NCBI GenBank assembly: GCA_913055135.1
Contig: CAJXJV010000060.1
Coordinates: 1 to 7,323, forward strand
Origin: an uncultured Desulfurobacterium sp.
GTDB lineage: Bacteria; Aquificota; Aquificia; Desulfurobacteriales; Desulfurobacteriaceae
Direction of reading: 5' to 3'
Length of the DNA: 7,323 bases
In this document: piece after piece, positions 1-6,116 of the stretch
How the letters are laid out: each line of letters opens with the position of its first letter
Numbering within the stretch: the first letter of the stretch is position 1
Translations under genes and position numbers: made by a program
The notes under the pieces: model-generated
Databases searched by the model: none
What the model was told of the DNA's origin: nothing
What the model saw: the letters and a program-made list of their open reading frames with translations, nothing else

Positions 1-480
1 CAAGTAAAGTTAATGTTTGATGAAACTATCAAAAATAAAAATACTAAATATTGGGATATGTTAATTGTAGATGAAGCTCATAATTTTGCACCATCTGGTA
101 AAAAACACTATATAAAAGATTCGGATAGAACGAAACTTTTAAAACACATCTCACCACATTTTGAGCATAAATTATTTTTAACGGCAACACCTCATAATGG
201 ATATACTTATTCTTTTACGGCACTTCTTGAACTGCTTGATCCTTTAAGATTTACAAGAGCTTCTTATGTAAATCAAAAAGAGCTTAAACAAGTAATGATT
301 AGAAGATTAAAAGAAGATATTAAAAAGCTTTCCGAATCCACAACTTTTGCAAGATGGATAGATGGAGGGTTTAAAGTTTTGTCTAAAAGAGCAGCAGTCT
401 TTATACTATTGGCTCTTGGCTTGATGGTCATTGGAGCTTTTCTTGGAATAGACTTACACCATTTTATTCGGAAAAATTAG
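1..480 (+). pseudogene. SNF2/DEAH helicase fragment fused to an unrelated membrane tail
   Basis: The frame is open at the left edge, so the 5' part, including any Walker A motif, lies outside. Counting from the first in-window Met (13), a Walker B/DEAH box (LIVDEAHNF, 17-25), motif III (LTAT, 57-60), the family-typical TATPHNGY and a VMIRRLKEDI-like segment (about 95-104) are visible. These resemble SNF2-type helicases of defence systems such as DISARM DrmD, but the assignment is only to the broad family. The second helicase lobe is absent. After about residue 107 the protein changes to an unrelated tail with one hydrophobic helix (about 127-147) and a basic end. The first 330 bases are about 28% GC against about 38% further right, so the two halves have different origins. 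It is a deletion/recombination fusion or an assembly join, unlikely to be a working helicase. It stops 24 bases before the tape measure gene. Confidence 0.75.
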
Positions 481-494
481 CAATTAAATTGCAC
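478..494. promoter_or_regulatory. GCAA-N5-TTGC palindrome before the tape measure gene
   Basis: The core at 480-492 is a perfect 6+1+6 inverted repeat (GCAATT-A-AATTGC). It fills the 24-bp gap between the stop of the fused helicase ORF and the ribosome-binding site of the next gene. It shares the GCAA-N5-TTGC core found in every other sizeable gap of the window. The operator role is inferred. A small RNA hairpin affecting translation is an alternative. Confidence 0.5.
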
Positions 495-504
495 AAGGTA
501 GAAA

Positions 505-3500
505 ATGGAACTTGAGTATCGGATAACTCATTCTTACATAGACAAATTTTCTCGCCCATTTGAAAGAAACCAGATAAGACTTGAAAGGTTCAATAGGCAG
601 GTAGAAAAAAGCATTTCTCTTTTTGACAGCCTCAAGCTTGATAAAAGCTTCAAACTTTCCCTTGATAGCCGTTCTTTTTCCCAAGAAATTGACACCGTCA
701 AAAGAGAATTACGAAAAATAGAAACTTTTAAACTTGAAGGAGAACAAAAGCTTTCTATCCCTACATCCAATGAATTGAAATCCTTTATCAACTGGGAAAA
801 CAAATTCTCACTTCCCAAACTCTATGAGGTAGAGTCCACAGTAAACTGGAGAAATAAAGCTAAGCCTCCAGAAATACAAGAAACTGAATCTTTCATCGAC
901 TGGAAGAATAAACTCTCCTTACCAAACTTAGAAACTATTAAAGGTTCAATAAATTGGCAAAATAAGTTCAAAGAACCTACTATTCCTAAGCTTAATAGCT
1001 CCATAGAATGGAAAAATAAATTCCTACCTCCTGATATTAAGCCTTTGGAAATTCCGCTAAATTGGAAAAATGAACTTACAATTCCAAAACTCCAAAGACT
1101 TGAATCTTCTGTAAGATGGGAAAACGAATTCAGACTTCCTGAAATACCAGAATTAACTGGCTCTATAGAATGGCAGAGCAACTTTAATCAACCAGTTTTA
1201 GAGACCCTAAAGCCTGAGATAGAGTATGCAGAAGCTTTCAGAACATCAAAAAAGTTTTCTACCAAGCTGGATAAAGTGCTTAAAACTGCTCTGCATGTTG
1301 AACCTGACTTAGAAACCAGAAAACTATTTAGAAATACCAGGCTCACTCTCCGTAAGCTCAACAGAGAATTTGAACGATACGAACCTACTATCACACCAAA
1401 GATAGATGAATCAGCTATTCAAAAGCAATTAGAAGATATAAAAAGAGAAATATCCACTCAGAGTTTTGTTTCATCAATTTCCGTAGGCTTTGGACTTAAT
1501 CAGCTAAAGGATCAGCTCAAAGAGGAAGGATTAAGCCTTTCAGAAGCTCTTTACGAAAGCACAAAGTATGGATTAAAAAAGTCAAAACTTGCCTATGAAA
1601 TAGCTCAAGAAGTTAATAAAACTGGAGGCTACATAGATGCTACGGAAATAGGAAGCAACATCGTTACTGCCCTTAGAATAGGAGTCAGAGGTTCTGAAAA
1701 AGAACTTGCCTACTTTGGAACAGTAATGGCTAAATTCCAGAAAGCCTTTGACGTTTCCGCTGAAGAGATAGGAGGAATAATCTACAGTCTCCAAAGATTT
1801 CACATTCCTACAGAAGAATTTGACAAGATCCTCGGCAAAGCAGTTGCTCTTCGGAAGGAGTTCAATATTACCTCAGATACTATGAAAGAAATAATGAAAG
1901 ACATAGATCAGAATTTTGGTTTTGTAATGAATCGCTTGGATAAGGCAACAAGGTCAAAGTTCATAGTGGGAATGGAGGAGCTGGCTTCTGCCTTAGAGAA
2001 CAGCTATGTTGATAGCACAAAATTTATGCAAATGCTATCAGGAGCATTAAGTGGAAATGCAGAAGATTTGCAAAGAGCCTATTACCTTACAGGCTTGAAT
2101 CTTGAACAGTTGAGGAAACTCATAGAAAGTGGAAATATTCAAAAAATCGGAGAATCCTTCCTCAAACAAGCTCAGAATCTCTACAAGCAGTATGGGAAAT
2201 TAGCTCCTACACAGCAGGCAATTATAGCTGAGAGCTTAGGAATTGATCCGAAAGAATTCCAGCAAATTCTCCAGATAGGAAAGGATGCTGAAAGTTTTAG
2301 AGAAACTCTACAGAAAGCTTTTGAGATAAAACCGGAGAGTCCAGACAAGGTTATCCAAGAGAGTACGAATACACTAACACGTTACATGAACATTATCAAG
2401 AACAAGCTAATAGGATTTGGAGGAAATCTTGGAGAAGGAGCCGTTGATGCTATCAGTTCAGTTTTTGACCTTGCCAGCTCTCCACTTGGAGCTATAGCAA
2501 CTGCATGGATAGGTCAAAAATTCGGAGGGAAAGTTTTAAGCTGGATAGGTGGAAAACTATTTGGATTCTTCTCAAAAAGAACGTTATCCAACCTTACAAA
2601 GGAAGGTTTAGGAGAAATAGGAAAAATAACAACCTCAAGATTAATCAGTGTAGGCTCCCAAGCTGGAAAAGGATTTTTGTCCGGAATTTTCGGAGAAATA
2701 AAATCAACAGGATTATCCTTCCTTTCCAAAGGTTTCTCTTTCTTATCTAAGCTTTCAATACCGCTCTCAATTGCTTCAATGGTTCTTGAACCAGAAGAAG
2801 TTAATGTCAATGAAGAAGAGCTTTTAGCTCAATGGGAAAGAGAACATAAAAGATTTCGTTTTAAACCCGAAATGGAGATACCACAAAAAGGTCTATTCTC
2901 CACTAAAAAATTGGACATACCTCAGGATGTGTATGACTTTTTCAATCAGTTCTCTACCGAACAGTTAGAAAAAATGAAGTTCAGAGCTGCAGAAGCAGGT
3001 GAAAAAGCAGATTTATATGCTATAAACAGGATTCTGTTGGATAGAGCAAAAGAAAATCTCTTAAAGAGACAAATTCAGGTAGAATCGTCAGGCAATCTAT
3101 TTGCAGTTTCAAAAGCTGGAGCAGTTGGACTTGCTCAGTTTATGCCTAAAACCTGGGAAGATTTATGGAGTCACAGAAGGAAGCTATTTGAGAAGTACAA
3201 CCCGGAAATAGCTCAGTTTAAAGGAATTCCAGACATATATGATCCGAAAGCACAGTTGACTGCACAGAAAGCTTATATGTCTTATCTCATAGACAAGTTT
3301 AAAGACGTTCGCTGGGCTTTAGCTGCTTATAATGCTGGAGAAGGAAAGATACAGAAGCTTTATTCCCAATTTGGAGGTGATTTTGCTAAGGCATTCTCAT
3401 TCCTTCCACAGGAAACTCAGAATTACGTCAAGAAGATTCTCTCTAAACCTGAGATTAGACCTGTTGCAGCAATTCCTGAAAGCAAAACAATAACCACTAA

Positions 3501-3723
3501 AGAATCTGTAAAGGAACCACAACTGCAAACTTCCTCTTCTCCAGAAAGGATTCAAAAGCAGCAGAAAGAAGAGGGTCCAGAAATCGCCATTCTTAAAGAG
3601 ATAAGCAACCATCTCCAGTCAATTCAAGCTTTACTGCTTCAAGCTTATCAACAAAGACTTTTAGCACCGGAAGGAGTGAATCTTCCTTCAATCGATCCTT
3701 TTGAACTATGGAGAAAGAATTAG
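505..3723 (+). CDS. Phage tail tape-measure-like protein with lytic transglycosylase domain
   Basis: This 1072-residue protein has the layout of a tail tape measure protein, which sets tail length and is ejected into the envelope at infection. Residues 1-75 are charged and helical. About 79-250 carry an exact 18-residue repeat with Trp at 97, 115, 133, 151, 169, 187, 205 and 223. About 255-640 are long alpha-helical sequence. About 656-770 are Gly-rich and hydrophobic, typical of the membrane-active part of such proteins. About 853-975 form an SLT/goose-lysozyme-like domain with catalytic Glu860 in QVESSGN, AVGLAQFMP (873-881) and AAYNAGEG (940-947), expected to cut peptidoglycan locally. A short helical C terminus follows. 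Shine-Dalgarno AAGGTAG (495-501) supports the ATG at 505. Its stop overlaps the stop of the convergent gene by 4 bp. No other tail gene is nearby, which is unusual. A non-tail secreted SLT protein is less likely given length and repeats. Confidence 0.85.
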   Translation: MELEYRITHSYIDKFSRPFERNQIRLERFNRQVEKSISLFDSLKLDKSFKLSLDSRSFSQEIDTVKRELRKIETFKLEGEQKLSIPTSNELKSFINWENKFSLPKLYEVESTVNWRNKAKPPEIQETESFIDWKNKLSLPNLETIKGSINWQNKFKEPTIPKLNSSIEWKNKFLPPDIKPLEIPLNWKNELTIPKLQRLESSVRWENEFRLPEIPELTGSIEWQSNFNQPVLETLKPEIEYAEAFRTSKKFSTKLDKVLKTALHVEPDLETRKLFRNTRLTLRKLNREFERYEPTITPKIDESAIQKQLEDIKREISTQSFVSSISVGFGLNQLKDQLKEEGLSLSEALYESTKYGLKKSKLAYEIAQEVNKTGGYIDATEIGSNIVTALRIGVRGSEKELAYFGTVMAKFQKAFDVSAEEIGGIIYSLQRFHIPTEEFDKILGKAVALRKEFNITSDTMKEIMKDIDQNFGFVMNRLDKATRSKFIVGMEELASALENSYVDSTKFMQMLSGALSGNAEDLQRAYYLTGLNLEQLRKLIESGNIQKIGESFLKQAQNLYKQYGKLAPTQQAIIAESLGIDPKEFQQILQIGKDAESFRETLQKAFEIKPESPDKVIQESTNTLTRYMNIIKNKLIGFGGNLGEGAVDAISSVFDLASSPLGAIATAWIGQKFGGKVLSWIGGKLFGFFSKRTLSNLTKEGLGEIGKITTSRLISVGSQAGKGFLSGIFGEIKSTGLSFLSKGFSFLSKLSIPLSIASMVLEPEEVNVNEEELLAQWEREHKRFRFKPEMEIPQKGLFSTKKLDIPQDVYDFFNQFSTEQLEKMKFRAAEAGEKADLYAINRILLDRAKENLLKRQIQVESSGNLFAVSKAGAVGLAQFMPKTWEDLWSHRRKLFEKYNPEIAQFKGIPDIYDPKAQLTAQKAYMSYLIDKFKDVRWALAAYNAGEGKIQKLYSQFGGDFAKAFSFLPQETQNYVKKILSKPEIRPVAAIPESKTITTKESVKEPQLQTSSSPERIQKQQKEEGPEIAILKEISNHLQSIQALLLQAYQQRLLAPEGVNLPSIDPFELWRKN
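740..1254 (+). repeat. In-frame 54-bp (18-residue) tandem repeat in the tape measure gene
   Basis: Eight units share a pattern close to (I/V)-x-W-x-N-(K/E)-F-x-x-P-x-(I/L)-x-x-L-x-x-S. Trp codons start at 793, 847, 901, 955, 1009, 1063, 1117 and 1171, each exactly 54 bases apart. A degenerate unit precedes (Gly79 in place of Trp) and one follows (Tyr241). The DNA units have diverged while the residue pattern holds, so selection acts on the protein. Tape measure proteins often carry periodic aromatic residues that set helix packing around the tail tube. Confidence 0.85.
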
Positions 3724-3923
3724 ATTTCTCCTTTGAGCTTCTCCATTAAGTCATCAAGCTTTCTCCAGTAGAAAACAGCTATAGCAATAGAAATAAAGCT
3801 AAAAAGCTTATTTCCCAACATAAAACCACTTGAAATCCAGAAGAGAACCCCTGAAAGGGAGAATATTAAAAGTTTTGTTCTAACATTTCTTAGTTCTTCA
3901 AGTAAGATTTCCTTCCTATTCAT
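3720..3923 (-). CDS. Small two-helix membrane protein, second gene of the HNH unit
   Basis: This 67-residue protein has a charged N terminus (about 1-16), a first membrane helix (about 17-36), a short GNK turn, a second helix (about 39-53) and a charged C-terminal tail. By the positive-inside rule both ends should face the cytoplasm. Its ATG (3923-3921) lies inside the end of the HNH gene with an 8-base overlap (ATGAATAG). GGAGA at 3928-3932 forms a good ribosome-binding site. The coupling implies co-translation and a shared task. I do not recognise the family. Candidates consistent with size and context are a superinfection-exclusion protein, a holin-like protein or a membrane partner of the nuclease. 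None is proven by the sequence. It is convergent with the tape measure gene and overlaps it by 4 bp. Confidence 0.7.
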   Translation of the reverse strand: MNRKEILLEELRNVRTKLLIFSLSGVLFWISSGFMLGNKLFSFISIAIAVFYWRKLDDLMEKLKGEI

Positions 3924-4935
3924 ATTGTCTCCAGAAATCGTTCTCTTTTAAGGTATGGCTGGAAAATTGTAAAGGCTCTTTCCTGATTGAACGAGAATCT
4001 TTCTCAACGTATGAAAGCCAGTATTTACCTTTAATCTTCCTTACACCTATAGGTTCGGTCGGAACCATTTTTCTATGACAGTTTGAACAGAGCACAAGAA
4101 GATTCTCAGGAGAATCTGGACCGCCCTGGCTATAAGGAATTATGTGAGCTACTTCAAGAGGTTTTTCAGCTCCACAAAGTTGACATTGTTTTTCAATACT
4201 CAGAAGTTCCTTTTTTATCTTTTCCCAGTTCCGTCTCTCGGTAGCATTTCGAATTTTTCTCTTTGGTTCCATTTCAACGAGGGGCAGGTAAAAAGCTACA
4301 AAAAGAGGTTTTGTGAGCTGAATAAAACGATGAACTATGCCCGAAATAAAAGAATAAATATCAGTTTCTTCATCTGTTGCTGAAAACCACAAGCTTATAT
4401 CTCCACCTTTTAATGCAAACTTTTGCGAGGGTTCGATTGCAGTTAATTCGTTGATTAGTGAGTAAATATTAAATTCAAAAAGCTGGTAGGTTCTTTCCCC
4501 TTTTGCATCGTTAATCCAGAGGAAAGCTTCAGGAAATTCTTCTAAAAGAAGTTTTAGCTGTGTTTTAAGTAGTTTTGACTCAAGAGCTTCCTTCACATTC
4601 TTTGAGAAGAACTTTGTTGCTTCTTTGTTGTAAACGTTATTTAGGGAAATTGAAAAAGTTCCATCTTGAAAGACTTTCAAAGAATATTTAGGCAAGTGAG
4701 AAATCGATGCTAAACGTCTGCCCTTTTCGAGACTTCTCCATCCGTAAGAAAATTCAAGATACTCTTTCCAGAGAGTTATTTTCCCTGCAAACTCTCTTCC
4801 AAACTCCCAGAAAAGGATCAGAAGCAGGGAATCATAAAGGTTCCATAGATAATCGAATACTTCTCTATCCTGAATATCACTATCTGAAACCCTACCAGAA
4901 AAAACTTCCTCTTTTACTCTTTCAAACCACTCCAT
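3916..4935 (-). CDS. HNH endonuclease with a novel N-terminal domain
   Basis: This 339-residue protein ends in a clear HNH nuclease domain (about 245-295). A zinc-binding Cys251-x2-Cys254 pairs with Cys283-x2-Cys286. The metal/catalytic residues are His264 (VAHIIPYSQGG), Asn278 (ENLLVLC) and His287. All core residues are present, so it should be able to cut or nick DNA. Residues 1-240 match no family I recognise. They contain a hydrophobic stretch near 29-46, a mixed alpha/beta region and a basic linker (about 225-245), and may sense or bind a target. The ATG at 4935 has no Shine-Dalgarno but lies 6 bases after a perfect TATAAT, suggesting a leaderless mRNA. It leads a two-gene unit with the membrane protein. 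Its lone orientation inside a prophage end suggests a cargo (moron) gene such as a restriction or exclusion factor. A packaging-associated HNH is less likely without terminase genes nearby. Confidence 0.8.
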   Translation of the reverse strand: MEWFERVKEEVFSGRVSDSDIQDREVFDYLWNLYDSLLLILFWEFGREFAGKITLWKEYLEFSYGWRSLEKGRRLASISHLPKYSLKVFQDGTFSISLNNVYNKEATKFFSKNVKEALESKLLKTQLKLLLEEFPEAFLWINDAKGERTYQLFEFNIYSLINELTAIEPSQKFALKGGDISLWFSATDEETDIYSFISGIVHRFIQLTKPLFVAFYLPLVEMEPKRKIRNATERRNWEKIKKELLSIEKQCQLCGAEKPLEVAHIIPYSQGGPDSPENLLVLCSNCHRKMVPTEPIGVRKIKGKYWLSYVEKDSRSIRKEPLQFSSHTLKENDFWRQYE

Positions 4936-4941
4936 ACAGCA

Positions 4942-4947
4942 ATTATA
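4942..4947 (-). promoter_or_regulatory. TATAAT -10 element of the HNH gene, near-leaderless
   Basis: Read on the minus strand, a perfect TATAAT is followed by six bases (TGCTGT) and then the ATG at 4935. A start about 7 bases after the -10 would fall on or beside the start codon. The 17-bp-spaced -35 (TCAAGT at 4965-4970) is poor and overlaps the rightward -35 on the other strand, so the two promoters may compete. Confidence 0.5.
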
Positions 4948-4966
4948 CTTTTTCCAGCGTCAAAAC

Positions 4967-4994
4967 TTGACCATGCAAGTCATTTGCATAAATT
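4967..4994 (+). promoter_or_regulatory. Candidate rightward promoter with an operator as its spacer
   Basis: TTGACC (4967-4972) and TAAATT (4989-4994) are 16 bp apart, and the palindrome at 4973-4989 fills that spacer. A protein bound there would block RNA polymerase. The transcript would run through the control region into the double-HTH gene. The -10 matches the consensus at only 4 of 6 positions. Confidence 0.35.
4973..4989. promoter_or_regulatory. Best operator candidate, ATGCAA-N5-TTGCAT
   Basis: This 17-bp site has perfect 6-bp inverted arms around GTCAT and is the best-matching copy of the dispersed palindrome. It lies between the divergent HNH and HTH genes, just upstream of the HNH promoter and within the rightward promoter. 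It is placed to control both. The binding protein is inferred to be the HTH regulator encoded at 5204. Confidence 0.6.
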
Positions 4995-5086
4995 TACTTT
5001 TGACGATGGAAAATATTTTGACCGTGGAGGAAGTATGTAAAGCAAATTAATTGCCAAAATAATTCCACAAACTCCTTCTTTCCCAT
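4994..5086 (-). CDS. Possible 30-residue hydrophobic peptide (speculative)
   Basis: An ATG at 5086-5084 on the minus strand follows AGAGAGGG at about 5095-5102, a plausible ribosome-binding site. It opens a 30-codon frame starting MGKKEF, with a hydrophobic aromatic middle and a basic end, like small membrane peptides. It lies upstream of the HNH gene in the same direction and carries one operator candidate. Nothing confirms expression. The same frame is open further upstream, so this may be chance. Confidence 0.2.
   Translation of the reverse strand: MGKKEFVELFWQLICFTYFLHGQNIFHRQK
5040..5056. promoter_or_regulatory. Second operator candidate in the divergent region
   Basis: The core GCAA-ATTAA-TTGC (5042-5054) matches the dispersed palindrome exactly. 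The outer bases match poorly. It lies 67 bp from the first site, between it and the proximal promoter of the HTH gene, a spacing compatible with cooperative binding or looping. Confidence 0.45.
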
Positions 5087-5138
5087 AAGGTTATCCCTCT
5101 CTAAAACCCTCAAGCCATTGAAACACAAGCATTTTCTC

Positions 5139-5166
5139 TTGACAAAATTAGCAATGCAAATAGATT
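5139..5166 (+). promoter_or_regulatory. Proximal promoter of the double-HTH regulator
   Basis: A perfect TTGACA (5139-5144), a 16-bp spacer and TAGATT (5161-5166, 4 of 6) precede the gene. They predict a start near 5173 and a leader of about 30 bases with a strong ribosome-binding site (TAGGGAGG, 5191-5198). The near-operator at 5154-5170 covers the -10, fitting autoregulation. Confidence 0.5.
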
Positions 5167-5170
5167 GAAT
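5154..5170. promoter_or_regulatory. Near-copy operator over the -10 of the HTH gene
   Basis: ATGCAA-ATAGA-TTGAAT differs from the best site by one base in the 12 arm positions. A further lone half site ATGCAA follows at 5172-5177. Binding here would occlude the -10 of the proximal promoter, a usual arrangement for a self-repressing regulator. Confidence 0.45.
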
Positions 5171-5203
5171 TATGCAAGATGAAACAATCTTAGGGAGGCA
5201 GGC

Positions 5204-5806
5204 ATGGCAATAAAAAGAGACTACCGGGCAAGAATCAGAAAGATACTTGAAAGAAAAAACATGAGCGTAATGCAACTGGCAGAGGAAATTAACAAAGAAG
5301 GCAAAAAGGTTGCATATACCTATTTACATCAGACTTTCAGAGAAGAGAGGCATCCGTCGATAAGAAAGGGTTACGATGTTTTTCCGAGAATAATAGAAGC
5401 CTTACCAATTAGTAGATCAGAAAAAGAAAAACTTGTATATCAGGCTTTGTCACAAATACTCGGAAACATTTTGCCAGAAGCTGAAAATTTTGTAGCAAAG
5501 ATGGGGCTCAAGTTTACTTCCGATTTTCCTGAAACTCTTGGTGAAGCTTTTGAAAAGATGAGAGAAAAAGAAGAAAAACCAAGTTATTATAAATTACAGG
5601 ATTTAACTGGAGTAACTCATACAACATTTAGAGCTATGAGAGAAGGAAGAACTCCAGATATAAAAGTTTTCCAGAAAATAATTAGAGGTTTAAAGAACTT
5701 AGAACAGTTTGATACAGAGAAATTAGCATACCTCTATATTAGAGAAGCTATTAACGATGAGCTACTTAAATACCTCGATGATTATCTCAGCCGACAGGAA
5801 ATTTAA
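5204..5806 (+). CDS. Tandem helix-turn-helix phage-type repressor
   Basis: This 200-residue protein holds two similar modules. Each has an HTH (about 20-45 and 128-150), then an amphipathic II(E/R)(A/G)L helix (63-67 and 159-163) and a Lys-Leu helix with Tyr (LVYQAL near 77; LAYLYI near 174). This suggests internal duplication of a Cro/CI-like DNA-binding unit. No S24 peptidase-like domain is present, so RecA-driven self-cleavage is not expected. One chain with two HTHs could read a palindrome as a monomer. The start at 5204 is set by TAGGGAGG (5191-5198), 5 bases away. It sits between HNH and excisionase genes, where a lysogeny repressor would be, and operator candidates flank it and lie inside it (5301-5313). 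Its 3' end overlaps the convergent excisionase gene by 20 bp. An antitoxin-like or activator role is possible. Confidence 0.7.
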   Translation: MAIKRDYRARIRKILERKNMSVMQLAEEINKEGKKVAYTYLHQTFREERHPSIRKGYDVFPRIIEALPISRSEKEKLVYQALSQILGNILPEAENFVAKMGLKFTSDFPETLGEAFEKMREKEEKPSYYKLQDLTGVTHTTFRAMREGRTPDIKVFQKIIRGLKNLEQFDTEKLAYLYIREAINDELLKYLDDYLSRQEI

Positions 5807-6023
5807 GGGAAGGTTTTCTTCCTCTCCGTTTCGGAGAGGTCCTTCCTGCTTCATATTCTCCTTTTAACCATGCAATTAGTTCGCTTTTAAGAAAATATCG
5901 TTTACATTTTCTGCCCTTTTGGTGAGAAGGAACTATTCCCTGAGAAGCTAATCTCATGAGATAGTGATAATTCATTTTCAGGAATTCAGCAGCCTCTCTA
6001 CCTGTAAGTAATTCTTCACTCAT
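5787..6023 (-). CDS. Excisionase-family (MerR-like HTH) DNA-binding protein
   Basis: This 78-residue protein begins with LTGREAAEFL (6-15) and a winged-helix pattern ending YFLKSELIAWL (43-53). That is the signature of excisionase/HTH_17 proteins, which bend attachment-site DNA and direct a tyrosine recombinase toward excision. The tail is basic, with KRRGRKP (65-71), an AT-hook-like motif that could hold the minor groove of AT-rich DNA. The ATG at 6023 follows AAGGAAGGG (about 6025-6033), a strong ribosome-binding site. It is divergent from the integrase gene next door, so the pair probably works together and shares the 93-bp control gap. A strong RNA hairpin lies within its 3' coding part. 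A related regulator rather than Xis is possible, but the integrase next door favours Xis. Confidence 0.75.
   Translation of the reverse strand: MSEELLTGREAAEFLKMNYHYLMRLASQGIVPSHQKGRKCKRYFLKSELIAWLKGEYEAGRTSPKRRGRKPSLKFPVG
5808..5846. other. Nested hairpin at the repressor/excisionase convergence
   Basis: CCTCTCCG (5821-5828) and CGGAGAGG (5832-5839) form a perfect 8-bp stem with a TTT loop. GGAAGG (5808-5813) and CCTTCC (5841-5846) can form an outer stem. It begins 2 bases after the repressor stop codon, where a terminator would act, but lies inside the excisionase coding sequence and has no U tract on either strand. Terminator function is therefore uncertain. Confidence 0.4.
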
Positions 6024-6036
6024 AGCCCTTCCTTTT

Positions 6037-6053
6037 ATGCAATTCTTTTGCTT
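6037..6053. promoter_or_regulatory. Operator candidate upstream of the excisionase gene
   Basis: ATGCAA-TTCTT-TTGCTT matches the best site with one arm mismatch. It lies just upstream of the excisionase ribosome-binding site and 50 bp from the integrase promoter. A bound repressor could silence excision, as expected of a lysogeny regulator. Confidence 0.55.
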
Positions 6054-6077
6054 TATATCAAGAAAATTTAAGACCTT

Positions 6078-6107
6078 TTGTGATGAATTTCAACCAATTG
6101 ATATAAT
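6078..6107 (+). promoter_or_regulatory. Integrase promoter, leaderless type
   Basis: TTGTGA (6078-6083, 4 of 6) and a perfect TATAAT (6102-6107) are 18 bp apart. The predicted start, about 6114, is within 3 bases of the ATG at 6117. No Shine-Dalgarno sequence precedes that ATG, so the message is probably leaderless. Confidence 0.5.
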
Positions 6108-6116
6108 TTGATTGCT

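Noticed and set aside
822..1181. 119-codon minus-strand open frame across the repeat region
   Set aside because: It is antisense to the Trp repeat array and its own repetition just mirrors that gene; no start signal.
740..1254. CRISPR-like or DNA satellite array from 54-bp periodicity
   Set aside because: The DNA units are diverged and in frame; only the protein pattern is conserved, so this is a protein repeat.
2505..2810. Open frames on both strands within the hydrophobic part of the tape measure gene
   Set aside because: They are out of frame with a convincing long gene, have no ribosome-binding site and show low-complexity composition.
4416..4427. GCAA-N4-TTGC inside the HNH gene
   Set aside because: The spacing is 4 rather than 5 and it is in coding sequence; treated as chance and used as a spacing control.
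6108..6116. TTG at 6108 as integrase start
   Set aside because: It would add only three residues, overlaps the region just after the -10, and the ATG at 6117 gives the typical N terminus.
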